From the NCBI RefSeq assembly GCF_017813355.1, contig NZ_JAGIYZ010000019.1, positions 1 to 64,000 of the forward strand: a stretch of DNA of 64,000 bases, written 5' to 3'. Below, in pieces: positions 42,311 to 51,243 of this stretch. A program made the position numbers and the translations under genes. The notes below the pieces were generated by a model. It saw only the letters and a list, made by a program, of their open reading frames with translations. It had not been told where the DNA came from and made no database searches. The number at the start of each line of letters is the position of its first letter. The first letter of the stretch is position 1. Origin of the DNA: Roseomonas nitratireducens. GTDB lineage: Bacteria > Pseudomonadota > Alphaproteobacteria > Acetobacterales > Acetobacteraceae.

Positions 42311-43696
42311 CTAGAAGGGTCGCTTGTTTCCGGCCCCGGGGAGCAACGCGGCGAGCCCGCCGCGCATCAGCCCCTTCTGGCCGAGCTTGTTCATCCGCTT
42401 CATCATCGCGGACATGTCGTCGAACTGCTTGAGCAGCTTGTTCACGTCCTGCACCGTGGTGCCGGAGCCGGCGGCGATGCGCTTCTTGCGCGACGCCTTC
42501 AGGATCTCGGGCGTGCGGCGTTCCCGCGGCGTCATGGAGGAGATGATCGCCGCCTGGCGGCCGAGGATCGCCGTGTCCAGGTTCGCGTCGTTGAGCTGCT
42601 GCTTGATCTTGCCCACGCCGGGCAGCATGCCGAGGATGCCCTGCAGGCTGCCCATCTTGCCGATCTGCTTGAGCTGGGCGGCGTAGTCCTCGAGCGTGAA
42701 CTGGCCCTTCTGCATCCGGGCCGCGAGCTTCTCGGCTTCCGCCTGGTCGATCGTCGCCGCGGCCTTCTCGACGAGCGAGACGATGTCGCCCATGCCGAGG
42801 ATGCGCGAGGCGATGCGGTCGGGGTGGAAATCCTCCAGCGCGTCGAGCTTCTCCCCCGCGCCGAGCAGCTTGATCGGCGCGCCGGTGACCGCGCGCATGG
42901 ACAGCGCCGCGCCGCCGCGCGCATCGCCGTCGATGCGCGTCATGACGATGCCGGTCACGCCGACCTTGTCCTGGAAGGCCTTCGCGGTGTTCACCGCGTC
43001 CTGGCCCGTCATGGCGTCGACGACGAGCAGCGTCTCGTGCGGGTTGGTGGCGAGCTTGACCTGCGCCACCTCCTCCATCAGCGCCTCGTCGATCGCGAGG
43101 CGCCCGGCGGTGTCGAGCACCACCACGTCGTAAAGCTCGCGCCGCGCCACATCCATCGCGCGCATGGCGATCTGCATGGGCGACTGGCCGGCGACGATGG
43201 GCAGCGACGTCACTTCCGCCTGCTGCGCCAGCGTCTGCAGCTGCAGCTGCGCGGCGGGGCGATGCACGTCGAGCGAGGCGAGCAGGACCTTCTTGCGGTC
43301 CTTCGTGCGCAGCCGCAGCGCGATCTTGCCCGAGGTGGTCGTCTTGCCCGAGCCCTGCAGGCCGACCATCAGGATCGGCACCGGCGAAGGCGCGTTCAGG
43401 TCGATGCCGCGCTTGCCGTCATCGCCTTCCCCGCCGCCGAGCGCTTCGACCAGCGCGTCGTTGACGATCTTGATGACCTGCTGGGCGGGGGAGACGGAGC
43501 GGATGACCTCCTGCCCCACGGCGCGCTCGCGGACCTTGTTGACCAGGTCGCGGACGACGGGCAGCGCGACATCGGCTTCCAGCAGCGCGACGCGGACTTC
43601 GCGCAGCGCTTCCGTCACGTCGGCTTCCGACAGCGCGCCGCGGCGGCGCAGCCGGTCGAAGACCCCGTTGAGCTTGCTGGAAAGTGCCTCGAACAT
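42311..43696 (-). CDS. ffh: Signal recognition particle protein Ffh
   Basis: Binds signal sequences of nascent membrane proteins and, with SRP RNA, targets them to FtsY. It has 461 aa: N domain; G domain with GLQGSGKT (112-119), DVHRPAAQLQLQTLA, DTAGRLAID and a guanine-specificity TRIDGDARGG box; Met-rich M domain with RERRTPEILKASRKKRIAAGSG, which grips the RNA. No SRP RNA gene was seen nearby. First gene of the ffh-rpsP-rimM-trmD-rplS unit. Confidence 0.97.
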   Translation of the reverse strand: MFEALSSKLNGVFDRLRRRGALSEADVTEALREVRVALLEADVALPVVRDLVNKVRERAVGQEVIRSVSPAQQVIKIVNDALVEALGGGEGDDGKRGIDLNAPSPVPILMVGLQGSGKTTTSGKIALRLRTKDRKKVLLASLDVHRPAAQLQLQTLAQQAEVTSLPIVAGQSPMQIAMRAMDVARRELYDVVVLDTAGRLAIDEALMEEVAQVKLATNPHETLLVVDAMTGQDAVNTAKAFQDKVGVTGIVMTRIDGDARGGAALSMRAVTGAPIKLLGAGEKLDALEDFHPDRIASRILGMGDIVSLVEKAAATIDQAEAEKLAARMQKGQFTLEDYAAQLKQIGKMGSLQGILGMLPGVGKIKQQLNDANLDTAILGRQAAIISSMTPRERRTPEILKASRKKRIAAGSGTTVQDVNKLLKQFDDMSAMMKRMNKLGQKGLMRGGLAALLPGAGNKRPF

Positions 43697-43887
43697 CGGG
43701 CGGTCCGTTCAGTCCTTCATCGCGCATTGGCGCACCCCAAAACGCATTTGCGCCGCTGCGCGAGCCTTCGCGGAGCGGCGGAGCCCAGCCCATCAGGGGC
43801 CGGACCGGGCGGTTCGGGGTGAACCGGAGGATGCGGGGATTAGCCCCCGCCAGCCACAAGGTCAAGAAAGCAGAGGACGGGACGACC

Positions 43888-44015
43888 TGCGGCCCGAGGC
43901 TCGGCCTCGGGCCGGGAGCGCGAAGCGCGACCGCGCCCAGACCGTCAGCGGCGCCGGGCCGACCAGCCAAGGGCGCGCAAGCCAAGCCCGCGGAGGCGGG
44001 CACCGGCGACTGAGG
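43888..44015. repeat. Fourth, isolated copy of the structured intergenic repeat
   Basis: Opens with an 11-bp perfect hairpin (CGGCCCGAGGC-TCG-GCCTCGGGCCG, 43890-43914). The sequence differs from the units at 10295-10689 but the position is the same. The shared block GCGCGAAGCGCGACCGCG and CCCAGACC follow directly. It then continues through a GCGCAAGCCAAGCCCGCGGA segment with a second stem (GCCCGC-GGAG-GCGGGC) and ends in CTGAGG, 4 bp from the infC stop. The adjoining 43697-43887 stretch before it shows nothing else. Confidence 0.88.
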
Positions 44016-44018
44016 ACC

Positions 44019-44546
44019 CTATTTGGGCGCCAGCACCATGATCATCTGCCGGTTCTCCAACCTCGGAAACTGCTCGACCTTCGTCGTCTCCGACAGCTCC
44101 GTCCGGATCCGGTCCAGCACCTTCACGCCCAGGTCCTGGTGCGCCATCTCGCGGCCACGGAACCGCAGCGTCACCTTCACCTTGTCGCCTTCGGAAATGA
44201 AGGTCTTCATCTGGCGCATCTTCACGTCGTAGTCATGGTCGTCGATGTTCGGACGGACCTTGATTTCCTTCAGCTCGACGATCTTCTGCTTCTTCCGAGC
44301 CTCGTTCGCCTTCTTCTGCTGCTCGTACTTGTACTTACCGTAGTCGAGAATCTTGCAGACAGGCGGCACCGCGTTCGGCGAGATCTCGACCAGGTCGAGC
44401 CCGACATCATAGGCGCGGATCAGCGCTTCCCGGGCGGTCATCACGCCCTGCATCTCGCCGTGCTGGTCGATCAGGCGGACCTGGGGGACGCGGATCTCGT
44501 CATTGATGCGCGGGCCGTCGCGGGTCGGGGCCTGGGCGGCGGGCAT
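44019..44546 (-). CDS. infC: Translation initiation factor IF-3
   Basis: Binds the 30S subunit, checks the start codon and prevents premature 50S joining. It has 175 aa: [24 protein letters not shown] starts the N domain, a lysine-rich linker ([26 protein letters not shown]) joins the C domain ([24 protein letters not shown]). Unlike E. coli infC, the start is an ordinary ATG rather than AUU, so auto-regulation by start-codon discrimination is not evident. It follows thrS, but rpmI and rplT are not downstream. Confidence 0.96.
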   Translation of the reverse strand: MPAAQAPTRDGPRINDEIRVPQVRLIDQHGEMQGVMTAREALIRAYDVGLDLVEISPNAVPPVCKILDYGKYKYEQQKKANEARKKQKIVELKEIKVRPNIDDHDYDVKMRQMKTFISEGDKVKVTLRFRGREMAHQDLGVKVLDRIRTELSETTKVEQFPRLENRQMIMVLAPK

Positions 44547-44615
44547 TGGGGGTCGGGCTATGGTCGTCTCCTGTCGAAGTTCAAAACAAGTGCAATGCGC
44601 TTTATGGATCGGCGC

Positions 44616-46559
44616 TCAAGCCGCCGCAACAGGCAGGTCGGGGGGCATGGCCTCCGCGACCAGCCGGGCGATGGCAGCCTCGAGGGGAACCGTCTCCTGT
44701 TCCCGCCCGGGCAGGCGGCGCAGCACCAGGCTGCGCTCCTCCGCCTCCCGCCGCCCGACCACGGCGAGGATGGGCACGCGCTGGTCGATATGGTCGACGA
44801 TCTTGCGGTTGATCTTCTCGTTGCGCAGGTCGAGCACGGCATGCACGCCGGCCTTGTTGAGCGCCGCCGCGGCCTCGCGCGCGAAATCCGCCGCCTCGTC
44901 CACGATGGTCGCGACCACCACGGGCACGGGGGCGAGCCAGAGCGGGAAGCGCCCCGCATGCTGCTCGATCAGGATGCCGAGGAAGCGCTCGAAGCTGCCC
45001 AGGATCGCCCGGTGCAGCATCACCGGCCGCTTGCGCGTCCCGTCCTCGGCCACATAGAGCGCGTCGAGCCGTTCCGGCAGGACGAAGTCCACCTGCAGCG
45101 TGCCGCACTGCCAGTCCCGCCCGATCGCGTCGCGCAGGACGAATTCCAGCTTCGGGCCGTAGAAGGCGCCCTCCCCCGGGTTCAGAACGTAGTCCACGCC
45201 GGCGATGCGGCAGGCTTCCTTCAGCGCGCCTTCCGCCTGGTCCCATACCTCGTCCGACCCGGCGCGCTTGGCCGGGCGGTCGGAGAACTTCACCCGGAAC
45301 TCGGCGAAGCCGAAGTCGCGGTAGATCGAGGACAGCAATTCGACGAAGCGCACCGTCTCCGACGCGATCTGCTCCTCGGCGCAGAAGATGTGCGCGTCGT
45401 CCTGCGTGAAGGCGCGCACGCGCATGATGCCGTGCAGCGCGCCGGACGGCTCGTAGCGATGGCAGCAGCCGAACTCGGCCATGCGCAGCGGCAATTCGCG
45501 ATAGGACCGCAGCCCCTGGTTGAAGATCTGCACGTGGCAGGGGCAGTTCATCGGCTTCAGCGCGAGGATGCGGTCCTTCTCCCCCTCATCCTCCACCGTC
45601 GCGATGAACATGTTCTCGCGGAACTTCTCCCAGTGGCCGGAGGCTTCCCACAGCTTGCGGTCCACCAGCTGCGGCGTCTTCACCTCCTGGTAGTCGGCCG
45701 CGTCCAGCCGCCGGCGCATGTAGGATTCGACGGTGCGGTACAGCCGCCAGCCCTTGGGGTGCCAGAAGACCGAGCCGACCGCTTCCTCCTGGAGATGGAA
45801 CAGCCCCATCTCCTTGCCGATCTTGCGGTGGTCGCGCTTCTCCGCCTCCTCGATCTGGGTGAGGTAGGCGTCGAGCTCCTTCTGGTCGCGCCAGGCCGTG
45901 CCGTAGATGCGGCTCAGCATCGCGTTGCGGTGGTCGCCGCGCCAATAGGCGCCGGCCACCTTCATCAGCTTGAAGGCGGTGCCCACCGCGCCCGTGCCGG
46001 GCATGTGCGGGCCGCGGCACAAATCGATCCAGTCGCCCTGGCGATAGAGCGTGATGGTCTCCCCGCGCGGCAGGTCGCGGATCAGCTCGACCTTGTATTT
46101 CTCGCCCTTGGCCTCGAACAGCTCCATCGCCTCGTGGCGCGTCGTCACGATGCGCTCGAAGGCGGCGTTGCGCGCGACGATCTCGCGCATCTTCGCCTCG
46201 ATCGCGGCGAAGTCCTCGGGCGTGAAGGGCTCGTTGCGGGCGAAGTCGTAGTAGAAGCCGTTCTCGATCGACGGGCCGATCGTCACCTGCGTGCCCGGGT
46301 ACAGCGCCTGCACCGCCTCGGCGAGCACATGGGCGCAGTCGTGGCGGATCAGGTCGAGCGCCTCGGGGTCCTTGCGGGTGATGAAGCGCAGCGTCGCGTC
46401 GGACTCGATGGTCCGGGCGAGGTCCTGGATCGCCCCGTCCACCTGCATGGCGAGCGCGGCCTTGGCGAGGCCCGGCCCGATCGCGGCCGCAACCTCCGTG
46501 CCCGTCACGGGCCCGTCGAAGGACCGGACGGAACCGTCGGGGAGCGTGATCGCGGGCAT
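44616..46559 (-). CDS. thrS: Threonyl-tRNA synthetase
   Basis: Charges tRNA-Thr and edits mis-attached serine. It has 647 aa: TGS domain (1-60), editing domain with [11 protein letters not shown] (about 73) and the [12 protein letters not shown] segment, class II catalytic core with [10 protein letters not shown] carrying the zinc Cys and [13 protein letters not shown], and the C-terminal anticodon-binding domain (about 535-640). The catalytic zinc site is complete by motif. It lies 69 bp upstream of infC. Confidence 0.97.
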   Translation of the reverse strand: MPAITLPDGSVRSFDGPVTGTEVAAAIGPGLAKAALAMQVDGAIQDLARTIESDATLRFITRKDPEALDLIRHDCAHVLAEAVQALYPGTQVTIGPSIENGFYYDFARNEPFTPEDFAAIEAKMREIVARNAAFERIVTTRHEAMELFEAKGEKYKVELIRDLPRGETITLYRQGDWIDLCRGPHMPGTGAVGTAFKLMKVAGAYWRGDHRNAMLSRIYGTAWRDQKELDAYLTQIEEAEKRDHRKIGKEMGLFHLQEEAVGSVFWHPKGWRLYRTVESYMRRRLDAADYQEVKTPQLVDRKLWEASGHWEKFRENMFIATVEDEGEKDRILALKPMNCPCHVQIFNQGLRSYRELPLRMAEFGCCHRYEPSGALHGIMRVRAFTQDDAHIFCAEEQIASETVRFVELLSSIYRDFGFAEFRVKFSDRPAKRAGSDEVWDQAEGALKEACRIAGVDYVLNPGEGAFYGPKLEFVLRDAIGRDWQCGTLQVDFVLPERLDALYVAEDGTRKRPVMLHRAILGSFERFLGILIEQHAGRFPLWLAPVPVVVATIVDEAADFAREAAAALNKAGVHAVLDLRNEKINRKIVDHIDQRVPILAVVGRREAEERSLVLRRLPGREQETVPLEAAIARLVAEAMPPDLPVAAA

Positions 46560-46626
46560 CGGGCAGGCGTCTCCACAGGCTTCGGGAAAAGGCGGGCGCG
46601 GACCATGGGGAGCGCGCCCGGCGCGG

Positions 46627-47532
46627 TCAAGTCAGGCGGTCGATCTCGGCCCTGACCCGGTCCACCGCCAGGTCCGCCAGCGGCGCCTCGCGCAGGAAGA
46701 AGGCCGCCCGGCCGCGCGGGGCGCACAGGGCCGGGTCGCTGTCCTCCCCGAACAGGGCAAGCGTCGGGCAGCCGCAGGCGGCGGCCAGGTGCGTCGGCCC
46801 GGTGTCGTTGCCCACGCAGAATTCCGCCCGCCGGGCGAGTGCGGCGATGTCGGCGAAGCCGGTCCGGCCGGTCAGGTCCACCGCCCCCGGCGCGCCGGCG
46901 AGGATGGCCGCGGCGAGCGGCGCCTCCCCCGGCCCGCCGATGACCGCTGCCGGCAGGTCGAGCCCCGCCGCCAGCGCGGCGAAGCGTTCCGCCGGCCAGC
47001 GCTTGGCCGGCCGGCCGGGGGAAGCGCCGGGCACCAGCAGCGCGAAGCGGCCCGGCAGGGCGAAGCGCGCGATGTCGGCATCGAGCCAGGACAGGTCGGG
47101 CGGCGGGAAATCCCGGATGCCGGCCATCTCCAGCTGCTCCCGCTGGCGATCGACCGTGTGCATGGCATCCCGCGCCGGATTGGCGTGCGGATGGGAACAG
47201 CCCCGCGCGATCCCCGACCATTCCACCCCGCGGCCGACGAACCAGCGGTAGCGTGAGGACCGGGAGGAGGTCTGCAGGTCATAGACCCGGTCGAAGCGCG
47301 CCGCCCGCAGCCGGCGGGCAAGCCGCACAACGGCGGGGATGTCGGTCCAGTCCGGCCGCCCATCCTCCCACACCTCGTCGAACCAGGGCGCCATCCGGGC
47401 GAGCGGGGCGTAGGCGCGCGTCGTCAGCAGCGTGATGCGCGCGCCGGGATGATGCGCGCGGATCGCGGCGAAGGGCCCGAAGGCCTGGGCGAAGTCGCCG
47501 AGCGCCGCGAGCTTGATGACCAGCACGCGCAT
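46627..47532 (-). CDS. Glycosyltransferase family 9 (ADP-heptose:LPS heptosyltransferase-like)
   Basis: GT-B enzyme of 301 aa. The N-terminal [23 protein letters not shown] and the donor-site [29 protein letters not shown] are hallmarks of GT9 heptosyltransferases, which add heptose to the lipopolysaccharide inner core. Its ATG overlaps the preceding GT4 stop by one base, so the pair is coupled and probably builds the same glycan. Donor sugar cannot be confirmed. Confidence 0.9.
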   Translation of the reverse strand: MRVLVIKLAALGDFAQAFGPFAAIRAHHPGARITLLTTRAYAPLARMAPWFDEVWEDGRPDWTDIPAVVRLARRLRAARFDRVYDLQTSSRSSRYRWFVGRGVEWSGIARGCSHPHANPARDAMHTVDRQREQLEMAGIRDFPPPDLSWLDADIARFALPGRFALLVPGASPGRPAKRWPAERFAALAAGLDLPAAVIGGPGEAPLAAAILAGAPGAVDLTGRTGFADIAALARRAEFCVGNDTGPTHLAAACGCPTLALFGEDSDPALCAPRGRAAFFLREAPLADLAVDRVRAEIDRLT

Positions 47533-48665
47533 CAGAGCAGTTCCCGGTACACGCCGAGCGTGGCCGCCTGCATCCGCGCCGTGGTGCAATGGGCCAGCAC
47601 CCAGGCGCGCGCCGCCGCCCCGATGCCCGCGCGCGCTTCGGCCGGCAGCGCCAGGGCGCGCCCGATCGCCGCCGCCAGCGCATCCGGGTCGCCGGGCCGG
47701 ACGCGCCAGCCTGTCACGCCCTCCTCCACCGTCTCCCGCGGGCCGCCCAGGTCGCTCGCGACGACGCAGCGCGCCATGGCCTGGGCCTCGATCACCGTGC
47801 GGCCGAAGGCTTCCGGGTCGGTCGAGGCATGCACCACCACATCGGCCAGCAGCAGCGCCGCCGGCATGTCCGCGGCATGGCCCACCAGCCGCACCCGGTC
47901 CTGGAGCCCCAGTGCGGCGATGCGCGCGGCGAGCTCGTCGCGGAAGGCGGGCTTGGCGCCGGCATCCCCGACCATCAGGGCGAAGGCTTCGCCCGGCAGG
48001 CGGGCCATGGCCTCGACCAGCACCCCCTGCCCTTTCCAGCGCGTCACGCGGGCGGGCAGCATCACGACCGGCCGGCCTTCCGGCACGCCCCAGGCGGCGC
48101 GCAACGCGGCGATCCGCGTGGGGTCCACGCGGGCGGGGTCGAAGGCGCGCTCGTCCACGCCGCGCAGGATGACGCGCACGCGGTCCTCCGCCACGCCATG
48201 CCGGGCGCGCAGGTGTTCGGCGATGAAGCGGCTGATGGCGATGACGCGGTCGCCGCGCGCCATCACCGAGTTGTACAGCCGCTTGCCGGGCAGGCCCTCG
48301 TTGTAGGTGCCGTGATAGGTGGTGACGAAGCGCGCCCCGGTCCGCCGCGCGGCGAGCAGCGCCGACCAGGCCGGTGCGCGGGACCGGGCGTGCAGGATGC
48401 CGATGCCCTCCGCCCGGACCAGCCCGGCCAGCGCGGCGGCATTGCGCCATATGCCGAGCGGCGACTTGGTGGCGAGCGGCAGCGTCACGTGCCGGGCGCC
48501 GAGCGCCTCCAGCGGTGCCACCAGCGGCCCGCCGGCCGAGGCGACGAAGGCGCGGAAGCCCGCGCCCACCAGCGCCTCGGCGATTTCCAGCGTGCCGCGT
48601 TCCACCCCGCCCGAGACGAGCGAGGGCAGGATCTGGAGCACGGCGGGCGGCGGGGCGGCGGGCAA
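47532..48665 (-). CDS. Glycosyltransferase family 4
   Basis: GT-B retaining glycosyltransferase of about 377 aa. The acceptor half starts VLQILPSLVSGGVERGTLEIAEALVGAG, the hinge is VVMLPARVTRWKGQGVLVEA, and the donor site is VHASTDPEAFGRTVIEAQAMARCVVASDLGG with the E-x7-E pair. Probably adds a sugar to LPS core or another surface glycan at the cytoplasmic membrane. The start is uncertain: TTG at 48665 gives the full N-terminus, while a GTG at 48641 is also possible. Confidence 0.9.
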   Translation of the reverse strand: MPAAPPPAVLQILPSLVSGGVERGTLEIAEALVGAGFRAFVASAGGPLVAPLEALGARHVTLPLATKSPLGIWRNAAALAGLVRAEGIGILHARSRAPAWSALLAARRTGARFVTTYHGTYNEGLPGKRLYNSVMARGDRVIAISRFIAEHLRARHGVAEDRVRVILRGVDERAFDPARVDPTRIAALRAAWGVPEGRPVVMLPARVTRWKGQGVLVEAMARLPGEAFALMVGDAGAKPAFRDELAARIAALGLQDRVRLVGHAADMPAALLLADVVVHASTDPEAFGRTVIEAQAMARCVVASDLGGPRETVEEGVTGWRVRPGDPDALAAAIGRALALPAEARAGIGAAARAWVLAHCTTARMQAATLGVYRELL

Positions 48666-48738
48666 GGGCGCTTCACGGTCGGGTCAGGGGGCGCGGCGGG
48701 TCTTGCGCGCAAGCCGGCCGGCACGCAAGTAGCGGCCC

Positions 48739-49065
48739 ATGTCCACCTACCTGATCGCGATGATCCTGCTGTCCGCCGGCAGCTTCATCCGCACGCGCTC
48801 CGAGGCGCCGGAGATGCGTCCCGCCTCGGCCGCCGCGGACATGGTCTGGGGCTGGATGGCGCGTGCCTCCTTCATGATGTGGCTCGCGCTGATCGCCTGG
48901 GGGGTCTGGTACCTGCACTGGTCGCAGCCGCTGGCGGCGGTGCTGGCCTCCCTCGGCGTGAACGCGCTGATCGCCACGCGCGGGCCGATGCGGACCTGGC
49001 CCGGCCTGTCGATGATGTTCTGCGGCGCCGGGCTCGCGTCCGGCGCCGTCACCTTCCTGCAGTAG
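48739..49065 (+). CDS. Small multi-pass membrane protein, unknown function
   Basis: Not recognised. It has 108 aa with three or four hydrophobic helices: TYLIAMILLSAGSFI, ASFMMWLALIAWGVWYLHW, LAAVLASLGVNALIA and LSMMFCGAGLASGAVTFL. Intact ATG and TAG. It lies divergently from the glycosyltransferases and ends 4 bp from the convergent lactonase-like gene. Confidence 0.65.
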   Translation: MSTYLIAMILLSAGSFIRTRSEAPEMRPASAAADMVWGWMARASFMMWLALIAWGVWYLHWSQPLAAVLASLGVNALIATRGPMRTWPGLSMMFCGAGLASGAVTFLQ

Positions 49066-49068
49066 CGG

Positions 49069-49866
49069 TCAGCCGACCGGCGGGAGGTGGAGCGCCACCA
49101 CCTCCCCATCCTGCCCCGGCACGGCCGGGAAGCGGTCGCGCACCGCCGGGTCGTGGCCGGGGATGACGCGGCTGTCCTCACCCCCCGCGAGCTTCTTCGC
49201 CGTCCGCCACCCGGCCGCCATCGCACCCAGGTCGAAGATGATCGGGAAGGGATTGCCGCTCAGCGCATTGGCGTAGAAGTGCATGGCGTCGGAGGCCAGC
49301 ACCACCGGCCCGCGCGCCGTCTCGACGCGCACCACCTGCAGCCCGTCCGAATGGCCGCCGACGCGGTGCACCGTGACACCCGGCGCGACTTCCGCATCGC
49401 CCTCGTGGAACTCGACGCGGTCGGCATACAGGGCGCGGACCATGGCGACGACGTGCTCGGCCTCGAAGGGCATGCGGATGGCGTGGACGCACATGTGCCG
49501 GCCGACGGCGAAGTGCATCTCCCGCTCCTGCAGGTGGAAGCGGGCATTGGGGAAGATGCCGAGGCTGCCGGCATGGTCGTAGTGCAGGTGGGTGATGATC
49601 ACGTCCCGCACCGAGGCGGGGTCCGTGCCCATGGACGTCAGGCAGTCGGCGACGGAGCGCGAGAGCTTCCGCCCGCGCTTGGCGGCGAGCTCGTGGTCGA
49701 AGCCGGTGTCGACCACGATCTCCCGCCCGCCGGGGCCGCGCAGCAGCCAGACGTAGTAGTCGAGCGGCATCGCCTCATGCGGGTCGGGCAGCGGCAGCAG
49801 GTGGTTGGTCTGCGCCGTGCGATCGTGGCGGCCGTAGCGAATGGCGTAGGCTTCCCAGGTGCTCAT
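49069..49866 (-). CDS. Metallo-beta-lactamase-fold lactonase-like hydrolase
   Basis: N-acyl-homoserine-lactonase-like MBL protein, 265 aa. The dinuclear zinc motif is THLHYDHAGSLG, with further ligands in GHSDGLQVV, LASDAMHFY and PGHDP. The order matches AiiA/AttM-like hydrolases, but it lies in a catabolic-looking operon with a beta-hydroxyacid dehydrogenase and a CMD protein, so it may open a catabolic lactone rather than quench quorum signals. Its start overlaps the dehydrogenase stop by 4 bp. Confidence 0.87.
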   Translation of the reverse strand: MSTWEAYAIRYGRHDRTAQTNHLLPLPDPHEAMPLDYYVWLLRGPGGREIVVDTGFDHELAAKRGRKLSRSVADCLTSMGTDPASVRDVIITHLHYDHAGSLGIFPNARFHLQEREMHFAVGRHMCVHAIRMPFEAEHVVAMVRALYADRVEFHEGDAEVAPGVTVHRVGGHSDGLQVVRVETARGPVVLASDAMHFYANALSGNPFPIIFDLGAMAAGWRTAKKLAGGEDSRVIPGHDPAVRDRFPAVPGQDGEVVALHLPPVG

Positions 49867-50765
49867 TCGCGGTTGCCCCCCAGCACCGTGCCGCTCATCT
49901 GCTCCGACAGCTTCGCGACCGCGGTGTGGTCCGCGCCCGGCCCGAGCATCGCCGCGGCCGAGGCCCACATCTCCCGGCACAGGGCCGCGAAGGGCGTCGG
50001 CGTCGTCGTCTCGCGGCCCACTTCCAGCGCGATGGACAGGTCCTTGACCATCAGGTCGAGGCCGAAGCCCGCGTCGAAGCGGCGCGACAGCACGTATTCC
50101 TTGAATTTTTTCTGCGTCGAGTTGTTCATCCCGGTGCTGGCGTTGAGAACATCCACCATCTTCGCCGGGTCGAGGCCGAAGCGCTGGCCGATCAGCAGCG
50201 CCTCGATGCCGATCAGGTAGCCGCCGGCGCTGACGAGGTTGTTCAGCGCCTTCATCGCCTGCCCCGCGCCGATCGGCCCGCAGCGATGGATCGAGGTGCC
50301 CATGGCCTTCAGCACGGGCTCGGCGCGGTCGATCTCCGCCTCCTCCCCGCCCGCCATCAGCGCGAGCTGGCCCGTCCTGGCACGCGGCACGCCGCCCGAG
50401 ACGGGGCAGTCGATCATCGCCACGCCATGGCCGGCGAGCATGCACGCGATCTCCCGCGTCCGGCCGGGCTGGCCGGACGTCATGTCGACCACGAGCGTGC
50501 CCTTCGCGAGCGAGGGCAGCATCGCCTCCACCGCCTCGGCCACCTGCTTGCTGGTCGGCACGATGACGACGACGCAGTCTGCGCCGGCCGCGGCCTCGGC
50601 CGGCGTGGCGGCGGCCTTCGCGCCGGTCTCGGCGGCGAAGGAATCGGCGCGGCCGGGCACGGCGTCGCAGACCGTGACCTCGAAGCCGGCCTTCACCAGG
50701 TTGGCCGCCATCGGCCAGCCCATGTTGCCGATGCCGGCGAAGGCGATGCGCTTGATGGCGGCCAT
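49863..50765 (-). CDS. NAD(P)-dependent 3-hydroxyisobutyrate dehydrogenase-family oxidoreductase
   Basis: Beta-hydroxyacid dehydrogenase, about 300 aa. Rossmann motif FAGIGNMGWPMAANLVKAG, substrate motif DCPVSGGVPRARTGQLALMAGG, and catalytic lysine in GAGQAMKALNNLV. C-terminal helices complete the fold. I use the ATG at 50765, with a purine-rich site upstream; a GTG at 50774, overlapping the CMD stop, is equally possible. It reduces or oxidises a 3-hydroxy acid; the specific substrate (hydroxyisobutyrate, tartronate semialdehyde or other) is open. Confidence 0.9.
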   Translation of the reverse strand: MAAIKRIAFAGIGNMGWPMAANLVKAGFEVTVCDAVPGRADSFAAETGAKAAATPAEAAAGADCVVVIVPTSKQVAEAVEAMLPSLAKGTLVVDMTSGQPGRTREIACMLAGHGVAMIDCPVSGGVPRARTGQLALMAGGEEAEIDRAEPVLKAMGTSIHRCGPIGAGQAMKALNNLVSAGGYLIGIEALLIGQRFGLDPAKMVDVLNASTGMNNSTQKKFKEYVLSRRFDAGFGLDLMVKDLSIALEVGRETTTPTPFAALCREMWASAAAMLGPGADHTAVAKLSEQMSGTVLGGNRE

Positions 50766-50770
50766 GTCGG

Positions 50771-51169
50771 TCACTTCTTCCCCGGCAGCGCGCCTTCGGC
50801 GATCAGCACCTCATGCGCCGCCTTGAAGGCGTCGAGGCCGGCGGGGATGCCGCAATAGGCGGTCGCGTGCAGCAGCGTCGCCTTGATCTCGTCCACCGTG
50901 ATGCCGTTGTTGAGCGCGCCCTTCACATGCAGCTTCACCTCCGGGATCTTGCCCAGCGCGGTCAGCATGGCGAGGTTGAGCAGCGAGCGCGTCTTGCGGT
51001 CCAGCGTCGGGTCGCCCCAGGCCCAGCCCCAGGCCCAGGCGGTCGTCGCGCGCTGGAAGGACATCATGAACTCGTCGGCCTTGGCCATGGACGAATCCAC
51101 GTATTCCGGGCCCAGCACCGCGCGCCGGATCGGCAGGCCCTTGTCGAACAGCGCCTGATCGTCGGACAT
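50771..51169 (-). CDS. Carboxymuconolactone decarboxylase-family protein
   Basis: All-helical CMD-fold protein, 132 aa. The core RSLLNLAMLTALGKIPEVKLHVKGALNNGITVDEIKATLLHATAYCGIPAGLDAFKAA matches the PcaC/gamma-CMD type rather than AhpD, lacking a CxxC pair. Likely decarboxylates or isomerises a small lactone or keto acid. It is the first gene of the operon CMD-dehydrogenase-lactonase, consistent with a degradation pathway for a lactone-forming compound; that pathway is inference. Confidence 0.87.
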   Translation of the reverse strand: MSDDQALFDKGLPIRRAVLGPEYVDSSMAKADEFMMSFQRATTAWAWGWAWGDPTLDRKTRSLLNLAMLTALGKIPEVKLHVKGALNNGITVDEIKATLLHATAYCGIPAGLDAFKAAHEVLIAEGALPGKK

Positions 51170-51243
51170 AGAACGTCACTCCCTCGGGATGATTGCGTGC
51201 GCAGGCTTGCGCGGTCCCGCCGGGCGGTCAACGGGAGGCCAGG

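Noticed and set aside
43697-43887. SRP RNA (ffs) gene next to ffh
   Set aside because: No stretch matching the conserved SRP RNA tip could be found here.
43164-46655. Plus-strand open frame of over 1,100 codons opposite ffh, infC and thrS
   Set aside because: It runs antisense to three unmistakable genes and shows the Arg/Ala/His-rich composition that results from reading GC-rich codons on the other strand.
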